Source of the DNA: Oscillospiraceae bacterium | Lineage (GTDB): Bacteria > Bacillota > Clostridia > Oscillospirales > Ruminococcaceae | Assembly (NCBI GenBank): GCA_017466885.1 | Contig: JAFTTH010000009.1 | Span: 146,798-210,797, forward strand | DNA length: 64,000 bases | Reading direction: 5' to 3' | In this document: positions 41,775-49,096 of the stretch, one piece after another | Numbering within the stretch: position 1 is the stretch's first letter | Layout: each line of letters starts with the position of its first letter | Notes under the pieces: model-generated | Databases searched by the model: none | The model's input: only the letters and a program-made list of their open reading frames with translations | Told to the model about the DNA's origin: nothing | Made by a program: the position numbers and the translations under genes

Positions 41775-42974
41775 TTACACCTTCAAAAGGACTGCCTCGC
41801 CTGCACCGAGCTCAATGGTAATATCGCAGTTGTCGGCGGCAATGAACCTGTCATCGGAAAGAATGGATAGCGGCTTATTTGCATGAATGGTAAAGGTGTT
41901 ATCGCTGATAAAGTCGCGGTTGACAAGGTAGATTGAGCCATCTTTGAAGAAGCCAATGACGCCGTTCTCACCGTCGATAGCGGAAATCGCGCCGTAGCCT
42001 TCGAATCTCTTTGCACCCTCCTCCGGTACGCCGATGTGGAAGACAGCTTCGGAGGTGGTGTTAAACAGACGGCGGCCTGCGGGAGAAATCGCCGCATTTA
42101 TTTCCCGAACATCATACCAATGTTGCATCTTTTTGCCTTCGGTATCACACATAGCATTGGTCCACTGCCAATGAGGATCGTATGAAGGTTCCCAATACGT
42201 AAAGTACGAAATGCGCTTCATGCCGTACGCCAGACACATATTGACTTCCCAATACAGCTCACCGATGGTCAGATTGCGGTACGGACCATGCTCAGTCAGA
42301 AGAACAATGAGCATCTGGTCAATGTCATACTTGAGCGCAACAGAACGGAAGGTCTCAATATTTTCAAAGAAACCTCCGCGGTTTTCAGTTGTTTCTGCAG
42401 ACAGGCGGATCAGACGCTCGCGCTCGTCAACCTCCAGGTCGAGAATCTCGTTGCGATTCTGACGACCAAGGAAGTGATAGTGGTCATAGGAAAGCAAGTG
42501 CGGTCGGACAATGTTGACAAAGGCTTCCAGATGGGAAATATAGTCGGAATTGCCCAGTTGTTCGGCGGATGCGTAGTTGGGGAACAGGTTGATGACGGTC
42601 TCCAGGTCGGGAGAGTAGCGGCGGAATGCGTTAACGATCGCACTGAGAATCGGGAACTTCTTTGCATTCGGCTCATCCACGATGTCCCACCCGATGATGT
42701 TGTCAAATTCTGCATAATCGGCGACAACTTCCTTTGCCATGGCATCTGCACCGGCGATGTCATCCGCGCCGTAGATGCGGTGGATACGCGGATCAGAGAC
42801 AATGGCGCGAAGACCGAAGCGGCGAAGGATAGGAAGCGCCTGTTTGTTGGTTTCGGTTTCGTAGTGAAGGGGCATCAGGGTCATACCACTTGAGGCAATC
42901 TCGGCAATGACGTCCTCCCGTACCACATAATTGGCAAATGGGCCGTGGAAATAAGTGATATCAAATTGTTTCAT
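41775..42974 (-). CDS. Putative glycoside hydrolase-like TIM-barrel protein
   Basis: A 399-residue protein without a signal peptide. It looks like a clan GH-A (beta/alpha)8 enzyme. A conserved acid/base-like region is IIGWDIVDEPNAKKF near residue 95. A second acidic strand end is MLIVLLTEHGPYRNLT, and RISYFTYWEPSYDPHWQW forms a probable barrel strand with aromatic sugar-binding residues. A small beta-rich C-terminal domain (residues 310-399) follows. I do not recognise the family or substrate. It stands alone, with its own promoter, between two sigma modules, and is isolated from other sugar genes. Confidence 0.6.
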   Translation of the reverse strand: MKQFDITYFHGPFANYVVREDVIAEIASSGMTLMPLHYETETNKQALPILRRFGLRAIVSDPRIHRIYGADDIAGADAMAKEVVADYAEFDNIIGWDIVDEPNAKKFPILSAIVNAFRRYSPDLETVINLFPNYASAEQLGNSDYISHLEAFVNIVRPHLLSYDHYHFLGRQNRNEILDLEVDERERLIRLSAETTENRGGFFENIETFRSVALKYDIDQMLIVLLTEHGPYRNLTIGELYWEVNMCLAYGMKRISYFTYWEPSYDPHWQWTNAMCDTEGKKMQHWYDVREINAAISPAGRRLFNTTSEAVFHIGVPEEGAKRFEGYGAISAIDGENGVIGFFKDGSIYLVNRDFISDNTFTIHANKPLSILSDDRFIAADNCDITIELGAGEAVLLKV

Positions 42975-43008
42975 TTGAAACCTCCTTGGCGATTTCTAAA
43001 ACGTCTTC

Positions 43009-43037
43009 ATTATATCATGCAAGGGTGAGAATTACAA
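43009..43037 (-). promoter_or_regulatory. Promoter of the GH-like gene
   Basis: Minus strand TTGTAA (43037-43032), 17-base spacer, TATAAT (43014-43009). Confidence 0.65.
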
Positions 43038-43163
43038 GCATCCTCTCCGCCAACACATCTCAAAACGGATGCACTCCGGAAAAGGCACTTCCCTAAGAAA
43101 ATATCATTCTATTAAAAACAAGTAAAGATCCTTATTTGGACAGATAAAATGTCACAAAACACA

Positions 43164-43200
43164 TAAAAACAGGCACAACAGAAATTGCCGCACCTGTTTA
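43164..43200 (-). terminator. Probable second terminator downstream of ECF module 3
   Basis: Minus strand AAACAGG and CCTGTTT enclose about 20 partly paired bases and are followed by TTATG. The remaining sequence 43040-43160 is AT-rich with no element I can name. Confidence 0.45.
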
Positions 43201-43303
43201 CATCTATTCCTATTTCGCCTTTGTATTACAAGACACAAGGCAAAGCCATATTCCTAAAGATGTGCAAGCTCTTCCAAAGATTCTCCCGATAGCGGGTGGA
43301 AGG

Positions 43304-43360
43304 GTGCCGCCTTCTCCGTCGGCTACGCCGCCATCTCTCCTGAAGAGAGTGGCTTTCCTT
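43304..43360. repeat. Intergenic imperfect-palindrome repeat
   Basis: On the minus strand GCCACTCTCT and AGAGATGGC pair with a bulge, followed by the mini-hairpin GGCGTAGCC and GACGGAGAAGG. From memory, variable palindromes of this build (paired CTCTC/GAGAG next to GCGTAGCC) are frequent between genes in gut Firmicutes. No second copy is in this window. Confidence 0.4.
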
Positions 43361-43379
43361 CGCCTCATTATAAGACAAA

Positions 43380-43407
43380 TCGGCAGAGAAAACAATCTCT
43401 CTGCCGA
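43380..43407 (-). terminator. Terminator-like hairpin after ECF module 3
   Basis: TCGGCAGAGA pairs perfectly with TCTCTGCCGA across 8 bases; the minus strand continues TTTGTCTT. Confidence 0.75.
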
Positions 43408-43460
43408 CATTTGTAAAGATCCCTATGAGAACTTTCGCAAAAACAATGCATTTCCAAAAA

Positions 43461-44507
43461 TTATTTCACCAGCACATCCGCCAGAATGGATTCAAAGGCA
43501 GCCCTGCACTGTTGTTGTGTTTTCAGAGAATAGCCGTTCCCCAGTGCCGACTGGTTGGTATTTGGAAGGGTATAATTGGAGGTAAACTGAACGAGATATT
43601 CCATTCCATCCTTTTCAAAAAAGGCATAGTAAATATACCGTTCCTCCTCCAAACCCTTTTCTTGATGGGTGCGGGTTTGATAGATATAACGGAGGGCGCA
43701 GCGCTTTCCGTTGATGACCGAGGCCCCCTCCGAGGCAAGAAGCATCCGCATTTGAGCGATATGAGGACTTACCGTTTCCTCCACAGCGGAAAAATCCTTG
43801 GAAACAATCACGCTGAGGGAGCTATTAGTATAAACATCGATTTCTGCACACACAGCGACATTCCCCTCTTTTCCGCTATTCCGCAAGAGGGCACAGCGCA
43901 CTCCCCGATAAGAGCTTTGCGGCAAGGATGCCAACGCATAAAACAGGCCGCTTTGTTCTCCCAGATAGGCTTTCATATCCTCAAAGCGCTTGGTATCCGG
44001 ATCGGACTCCTCGGGAATGCGGGAAAATGAGGGGTTTCCCTGCCGGTCAAACACCGGGATACAGTCCCGGCGAAGGCTTTTATCATACAAGGTTGCATAA
44101 AGGCTGATGGAGGTCTTGTTAACCTCCCGGATCTGGTCGTAAGAAAAAACATTCTGTCCAACTGCAGCAACAGGGATCTTCTTTTCTGTATACTGAAGGT
44201 GATCCAGATAGGGATATTTTGAGTGAGGGGTATCTCCGGCACTGTTTATGTCGATGGGGGTACTCCCGGAGGATTGTTCCGTCCCGGCAGAGGAATCTTC
44301 GCTATGGGACGGCTCACTTCCGGTCAGGGGAGAATCTGCACCGGACAAAACTGCTTGCCAAATTCCCGCTCCCAAAACCGCCACGAGAAGAACAGAACAA
44401 AAGGAAGCAGACAAGCACACCGCTGTTTTTCTTTTTCTCCGCTGTTCCGCAACATACTGATCTCTCCGCTGAAAAATATCCTTTGCAATATCATTATAAT
44501 TCTTCAT
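43461..44507 (-). CDS. Putative membrane-bound regulator (anti-sigma-like) of ECF module 3
   Basis: A 348-residue protein. The cytoplasmic tail MKNYNDIAKDIFQRRDQYVA and basic RRKRK are followed by one transmembrane helix (LSASFCSVLLVAVLGAGIW), a Ser/Gly-rich linker and an extracytoplasmic domain of about 260 residues. That domain contains YKSSYRG-like loops and the C-terminal YIYYAFFEKDGMEYLVQFTS. Its tail is clearly related to the module 2 protein, but the outer domain is different and larger, as expected for sensors of different signals. Its start lies inside the sigma gene (14-base overlap). Confidence 0.6.
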   Translation of the reverse strand: MKNYNDIAKDIFQRRDQYVAEQRRKRKTAVCLSASFCSVLLVAVLGAGIWQAVLSGADSPLTGSEPSHSEDSSAGTEQSSGSTPIDINSAGDTPHSKYPYLDHLQYTEKKIPVAAVGQNVFSYDQIREVNKTSISLYATLYDKSLRRDCIPVFDRQGNPSFSRIPEESDPDTKRFEDMKAYLGEQSGLFYALASLPQSSYRGVRCALLRNSGKEGNVAVCAEIDVYTNSSLSVIVSKDFSAVEETVSPHIAQMRMLLASEGASVINGKRCALRYIYQTRTHQEKGLEEERYIYYAFFEKDGMEYLVQFTSNYTLPNTNQSALGNGYSLKTQQQCRAAFESILADVLVK

Positions 44508-45051
44508 AAGTAAAGCCCTCCTGATCCAACTGTGATTTCAAAGAGAGTCTTGCCCGATAAATCAGGTTTTCAATTTGATGCTTGCTCTTTTTCATTGCAA
44601 CCGCCGCTTCGGCGTTACGAAATCCCTCAAAATAGACAAGATACAAAACCTGCCGGTACTCGGCCTTCAGCTTGCAAAGTGCCCGATGGACAAGGATTTT
44701 TCGTTCCTCCTGCAAATATGCTTTCTCCACGCTTTCCTCCTCAAAAAGGAGGTGCTCCAGTTCCTCCACGGGTGTGTCGGAAATTTTTGCGTTCCGCCGC
44801 AAACGGTCGATTGCAACATTCCGCCCGATGGTATAAAGCCATGTTTTGAAGGAGTATTTTCCAGAAAAGCCCGGCTTTTTTGTTACCAGCTTGAAAAAGG
44901 TATCCTCCATCAATTCCTCGGCAAGAAAAATATTATTTACGTAACCGTTCAGGTATAATGTCAAACCGTCCTTATAATCACGGATGATTTCAACAATTCC
45001 TTCATCGTCACCATTCAGAAAACGGCGGTAGCTACTTGCACCGTTATCCAT
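44494..45051 (-). CDS. ECF-type sigma factor, module 3
   Basis: A 185-residue sigma factor, close paralogue of module 2. It begins MDNGASSYRRFLNGDDEGIV. Region 2 includes YSFKTWLYTIGRNVAIDRLR, and region 4 LKAEYRQVLYLVYFEGFRNA followed by EAAVAMKKSKHQIENLIYRA. The start at 45051 follows AAGGAGGGGTTCC; an upstream in-frame extension is not supported. It is translationally coupled to the membrane protein. Confidence 0.9.
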   Translation of the reverse strand: MDNGASSYRRFLNGDDEGIVEIIRDYKDGLTLYLNGYVNNIFLAEELMEDTFFKLVTKKPGFSGKYSFKTWLYTIGRNVAIDRLRRNAKISDTPVEELEHLLFEEESVEKAYLQEERKILVHRALCKLKAEYRQVLYLVYFEGFRNAEAAVAMKKSKHQIENLIYRARLSLKSQLDQEGFTYEEL

Positions 45052-45067
45052 GGAACCCCTCCTTTCT

Positions 45068-45122
45068 AAAGGGCACTTCTCTGCCCTTTCATCTATTAAA
45101 CGGATCATTCCGTAAAAACTCC
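45068..45122 (-). promoter_or_regulatory. Promoter-like motif and leader hairpin of ECF module 3
   Basis: Minus strand: GGAGTTTTT (45122-45114), 11 bases, CGTTTAATAG (45102-45093), then hairpin AAAGGGC-AGAGAAGT-GCCCTTT (45089-45068) and AAGGAGG. Spacing is identical to module 2, and the hairpin stem sequence differs while pairing is kept. Confidence 0.5.
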
Positions 45123-45142
45123 CACCTTTATTGTAACAAAAA

Positions 45143-45172
45143 AGAAAAAGCGCCGCAACCGGTGCGACGCCA
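45143..45172 (-). terminator. Terminator of the carboxypeptidase gene
   Basis: Minus strand GGCGTCGCACC and GGTTGCGGCGC pair with two mismatches, followed by TTTTTCTTTTTT. Confidence 0.8.
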
Positions 45173-45176
45173 TTCA

Positions 45177-46364
45177 TCAGCGGCCGAAAAGGCCCTTTAT
45201 TTTTTCCCAGATCCAGAAAAAGAAGTTACCGGAATCCTCCTCTGTTCGCTCCGGAGTCAGCATTTCTACCGATTCCCCCGCTACCAGCGGAAGGGTAAGG
45301 ATCGGCATTCCCTCCAAAGAATATACAGCCTCCCCCACCACGTCCCCCTTCCGGATGGGGGCATAAACCATTGGCTGAAGGCAAAGCGTGCAGGCAAGTG
45401 TTTCCCTTTCCCCCTCCATCAGCGCCGCAATTCCCTCCTCTGCCGGCAGAACGGCACACTGCTCCTTCTGCCCATTTGCTACCGGCACGGTGGCCTGCAG
45501 TCCTTCAGCGACATTCTGGGCAGTGAGGACCGAAAAACCGTAATCCAGCATTTTGGTATGGTCCTCCCAGTCGTTGGGGGCATTCAGAGTAACGGCAATC
45601 AGCTGAATACCGTTCCGGACAGCCGCGCTGACCAGACAGCGTCCGGCAGCTTTGGTATATCCGGTTTTGATGCCGATACACCCCTCGTACTCCCGCAAGA
45701 GACGGTTATGCCCGCTCAACCGGCGAAGATAGGGTGGATTGCCGTATTCCACCGATATGCTTTGAGCGGAGCAGACCGAAAGAAACGTTGGGTCTGTCAG
45801 CGCCTCCCGCCCCAAAAGAGCCATATCGTAAGCGGTGGAATAGTGCCCCTCTGCCGTCAGCCCGGAGGGGTTTGCAAAGGAGGTAAAGTTCATTCCGATG
45901 GCCTTGGCCATTTCGTTCATCTGCTCTGCAAAGGCCGGAATGCTCCCGGCGATCCGGACTGCGGCGGCATTGGCGGCATCGTTGCCCGAAAGGAGGAGCA
46001 TCCCACAAACCAGCCCCCGCAAGCTGACCTGATCCCCTTCCACCAGGCCCATTGAAGTCCCCTCCACCCGGATCGCCTGGGAATCAACGGTAAAATAAGC
46101 ATCCAGATCTCTTTGACGGAGGGTCAGAAGGGCGGTCATAATTTTCGTGGTGCTGGCCATAGGAAGCATCTCAAAGGCATTTTTCTCATAGAGAATCCGA
46201 CCGCTCTCCCCTTCAATCAGCACCGCAGACCGGGCAGAGGTTGTAATTTCTGCATTTTCTCCCCAGGACTGGGGCAACTGTTCCGCCTTCGCAGAAATGG
46301 GTACCACAGAAAAAAGAACCGCCGCAAACATTGTCACGGCGGTAATACGAAGCAAGCAAACCAT
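45177..46364 (-). CDS. D-alanyl-D-alanine carboxypeptidase (peptidase S11, DacF-like)
   Basis: A 395-residue low-molecular-weight penicillin-binding protein that trims the terminal D-Ala of peptidoglycan stem peptides. It has a signal peptide (ITAVTMFAAVLFSVVPISAKA), the SxxK motif PMASTTKIMTALL near residue 70, SxN in LLSGNDAANAAAV, and KTG in IGIKTGYTKAAGRC. A beta-rich C-terminal domain and a C-terminal amphipathic helix (FFFWIWEKIKGLFG) should hold it at the membrane. It is a single gene between a terminator and a HAD gene. No spoII genes are adjacent, so a sporulation role cannot be claimed. Confidence 0.92.
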   Translation of the reverse strand: MVCLLRITAVTMFAAVLFSVVPISAKAEQLPQSWGENAEITTSARSAVLIEGESGRILYEKNAFEMLPMASTTKIMTALLTLRQRDLDAYFTVDSQAIRVEGTSMGLVEGDQVSLRGLVCGMLLLSGNDAANAAAVRIAGSIPAFAEQMNEMAKAIGMNFTSFANPSGLTAEGHYSTAYDMALLGREALTDPTFLSVCSAQSISVEYGNPPYLRRLSGHNRLLREYEGCIGIKTGYTKAAGRCLVSAAVRNGIQLIAVTLNAPNDWEDHTKMLDYGFSVLTAQNVAEGLQATVPVANGQKEQCAVLPAEEGIAALMEGERETLACTLCLQPMVYAPIRKGDVVGEAVYSLEGMPILTLPLVAGESVEMLTPERTEEDSGNFFFWIWEKIKGLFGR

Positions 46365-46444
46365 ACCGACCCTCCTCGCCGGAAAATCCGGCTGAAACTG
46401 TTCGGTACTATTCTATTCGCAAGGCTTTCATACTATTCAAAATA

Positions 46445-47107
46445 TCAATTCTCCTCAAAAATGATGGGGAGAATCTCGGGAGTCAGCTTCACGGTAAAGT
46501 CAGCACCGGCCTCCGTCAGGGTTGCGGCATCAAAGGTGGAACAGATGCCAATGCAGAGCATTCCGGCGGATTTGGCCGCTTTCACCCCGGCGACCGCATC
46601 CTCGATAACGATACATTCCTCAGGGGAAACTCCCACCAACTCGGCGGCTTTTAAGTAGATTTCCGGATCAGGCTTTTTCTTCACAACATCGCTCCCGGTG
46701 ACCAAGGCATCAAACTGCGATTCCGAAACACCGATGGATTCCAGGTTAATCAGTACCTTCACACGGTCTGCTGCCGATGCAACCGCCATTTTCTTTTTGG
46801 AATGGAGAGTATCGATCATCTCTTTGATCCCCTCGAAAACGACAATATCGCCCCGGCACTCAGTACCGTAAATCCGGTAGGCAAGGTCCTTCATATCGGT
46901 GGTATACTCGGCGCCGTGTTTGCGCGCAACACCGCCAATGAAGCTATCCTCCCCCATCCCAGTGAAGGGAAAGAAATCCTCGTGGACTGCCTGAACACCG
47001 TACTGCTCCAGTGCCTTGATCCCCGAGGAACGCATTGCAAACTCAGAGTCCACCAAAACGCCATCCATATCAAACAGGACGGTGGTGATCTTTCTGTTTT
47101 TTATCAT
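46445..47107 (-). CDS. HAD-family phosphatase (beta-phosphoglucomutase-like)
   Basis: A 220-residue HAD hydrolase. Motif I is VLFDMGVL-type (TVLFDMDGVLVDSEFAMR), so both catalytic aspartates are present. A helical cap domain follows (residues 17-85), then motif II (MAVASAADRVKVLI), the lysine in VVKKKPDPEIYLKAA, and motif IV CIVIEDAVAGVKAAKSAG. This fits the beta-PGM/sugar-phosphatase group; the exact substrate is unknown. Confidence 0.88.
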   Translation of the reverse strand: MIKNRKITTVLFDMDGVLVDSEFAMRSSGIKALEQYGVQAVHEDFFPFTGMGEDSFIGGVARKHGAEYTTDMKDLAYRIYGTECRGDIVVFEGIKEMIDTLHSKKKMAVASAADRVKVLINLESIGVSESQFDALVTGSDVVKKKPDPEIYLKAAELVGVSPEECIVIEDAVAGVKAAKSAGMLCIGICSTFDAATLTEAGADFTVKLTPEILPIIFEEN

Positions 47108-47205
47108 AGTAATTGCTCCTTTTTGGTGTAAAGGTATCTACCATTACACAAAAAGCAGAGTGCGGAGACAGGATCTCTGCCCACGCACCCTGCATAATTC
47201 GTCCG

Positions 47206-48156
47206 TTACGCTTTCTTGGAAAGAGCAACCTTGACCTTCTCGATAATTCCTTCCGCGGAAAGTCCGAACTCCTTGAGGAGTGCAGCGGCGGGGCCGGATT
47301 TTCCGAAACGATCTTCAACGCCAAGGCGAACAACCGGAACGGGGCAAGCCTCGCAGACAGCCTCTGCAACAGCGGCACCCAGGCCACCAATCACAGTATG
47401 TTCCTCAGCGGTAACGATTGCACCGGTCTCCTTCGCAGCAGCGATCACCAGCTCAGTATCCAGAGGCTTGATGGTGTGAATATTGATCACACGGGCATCA
47501 ATGCCTTCGGCGGCGAGGGTTTCTGCAGCGGCAAGAGCCTCGGCAACCAGCAGACCGGTAGCGATGATGGTAACATCCTTACCGTCACGCAGGGTCACGC
47601 CCTTGCCCAACTCAAACTTATAACCGGGGTTATCGTTGATGATGGGGGTAGCAAGACGGCCGAACCGGAGATAAACGGGGCCATAATGCTGGATCGCAGC
47701 CTCAACAGCAGCTTTGGCTTCAATGTCATCCGCGGGATTGATGATGGTCATTCCGGGGATGGTCCGCATCAGAGCAATATCCTCATTGCACTGGTGGGTT
47801 GCACCGTCCTCACCGACGGAGATACCGGCATGGGTGGCGCCGATCTTCACGTTGAGGTGGGGGTAGCCGATGGTGTTGCGGACGATTTCATAAGCACGTC
47901 CGGCAGCAAACATCGCAAAGGTGCTGGCGAAGGGGATCTTTCCGGTCAGAGAAAGTCCGGAAGCAACGCCCATCATATTCGCCTCAGCGATTCCGCAATC
48001 GAAGAAACGCTCGGGGCACTTTTTCTTGAAGACACCGGTCTTGGTAGCTGCGGCAAGGTCCGCATCCAGAACGACCAGCTCGGGATATTTATCCGCCAGC
48101 TCGGCGAGAGCTTCACCGTAGCTTTCACGGGTAGCCTTTTTGATCACATCTGCCAT
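47206..48156 (-). CDS. Transketolase C-terminal subunit
   Basis: A 316-residue subunit holding the pyrimidine-binding and C-terminal domains of a split transketolase. Motifs include MKTGVFKKKCPER-like segments around residue 40, FDCGIAEANMMGVASGLSLT (catalytic Glu), FASTFAMFAAGRAYEIVRN and IVTAEEHTVIGGLGAAVAEA. It pairs with the N-terminal subunit encoded just upstream (5-base gap). Together they move two-carbon units in the non-oxidative pentose phosphate pathway, and may act like DXP-synthase relatives. Confidence 0.92.
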   Translation of the reverse strand: MADVIKKATRESYGEALAELADKYPELVVLDADLAAATKTGVFKKKCPERFFDCGIAEANMMGVASGLSLTGKIPFASTFAMFAAGRAYEIVRNTIGYPHLNVKIGATHAGISVGEDGATHQCNEDIALMRTIPGMTIINPADDIEAKAAVEAAIQHYGPVYLRFGRLATPIINDNPGYKFELGKGVTLRDGKDVTIIATGLLVAEALAAAETLAAEGIDARVINIHTIKPLDTELVIAAAKETGAIVTAEEHTVIGGLGAAVAEAVCEACPVPVVRLGVEDRFGKSGPAAALLKEFGLSAEGIIEKVKVALSKKA

Positions 48157-48160
48157 TTTC

Positions 48161-49003
48161 TTACGCCTCCAATTCTGCCAGAGCGGTGGAAAGCTCCTTC
48201 ATGGCAATCTCATACTGTTCGGCGTTGGGCGCCGCACCATGCCAGGCGGCATTGTTTTCCATGTAGGAAACGCCCTTGCCCTTTGTGCTCTTCTGGATGA
48301 TGATGGTGGGCTTGCCTTTGCACTCCTTGGCGGCGTTGAAGGCACGCTCATACTCATCAAAGTCATGAGCCGGGATGACGATTACGTTCCAGCCAAAGGC
48401 TGCAAACTTCTCATCCAAAGGCAGGGGGCTCATAACGTCAGTAATTTTACCGTCAATCTGGAGACCGTTGAGGTCGAGAATGGCGACCAGGTTATCCAGT
48501 TTATAATGGGCGGCCATCATAGCAGCTTCCCAAACCTGACCCTCCTGGCTTTCACCGTCACCGAGGATGGTGTAAACCCGGTAGTCTTTGTTGGAAATCT
48601 TGCCGGAGAGAGCCATTCCGCAAGCAACGGAGATTCCCTGACCCAGAGAACCGGAGGACATATCAACACCGGGAACGCCCTTCATATCGGGGTGACCCTG
48701 GAGATAGCTATCCGATTTCCGGAAGGTTTTCAGATCCTCAACCGGGAAGTAGCCCTTCAGTGCCAAAGCGGAGTAGAGACCGGGGCTGCAATGACCCTTG
48801 GAAAGGACAAGGCGGTCACGATCCTCCCACTTGGGATTGCGGGGATCAACACGAAGCTCATTAAAGTAAAGATAGGTCAACAGATCCGCAATGGAGAGGG
48901 ATCCGCCGGGATGCCCCGACTTTGCGCTGTAAACGGCATCAATGATGCCCATACGCAGCCGGCAGGCGATGCATTTGAGTTGTTTATTCACTGACTCCTG
49001 CAT
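48161..49003 (-). CDS. Transketolase N-terminal subunit
   Basis: A 280-residue thiamine-diphosphate-binding half of transketolase. The start MQESVNKQLKCIACRLRMGI is the ATG at 49003 preceded by GGAGG. Motifs are AKSGHPGGSLSIADLLTYLY (His), VLSKGHCSPGLYSALAL, GSLGQGISVACGMALSGK and the ThDP motif LGDGESQEGQVWEAAMMAAH ... LVAILDLNGLQIDG. The split-gene form is common in Clostridia and Archaea. It forms an operon with the C-terminal subunit. Confidence 0.93.
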   Translation of the reverse strand: MQESVNKQLKCIACRLRMGIIDAVYSAKSGHPGGSLSIADLLTYLYFNELRVDPRNPKWEDRDRLVLSKGHCSPGLYSALALKGYFPVEDLKTFRKSDSYLQGHPDMKGVPGVDMSSGSLGQGISVACGMALSGKISNKDYRVYTILGDGESQEGQVWEAAMMAAHYKLDNLVAILDLNGLQIDGKITDVMSPLPLDEKFAAFGWNVIVIPAHDFDEYERAFNAAKECKGKPTIIIQKSTKGKGVSYMENNAAWHGAAPNAEQYEIAMKELSTALAELEA

Positions 49004-49096
49004 GGTAAACCTCCAAATTTTTATATTTCCTCTGTTCGAAAACAGGGAGAGCGTCTGTGCGCCGAAAAGACACACAGACGCATATTGGTACTGTAA

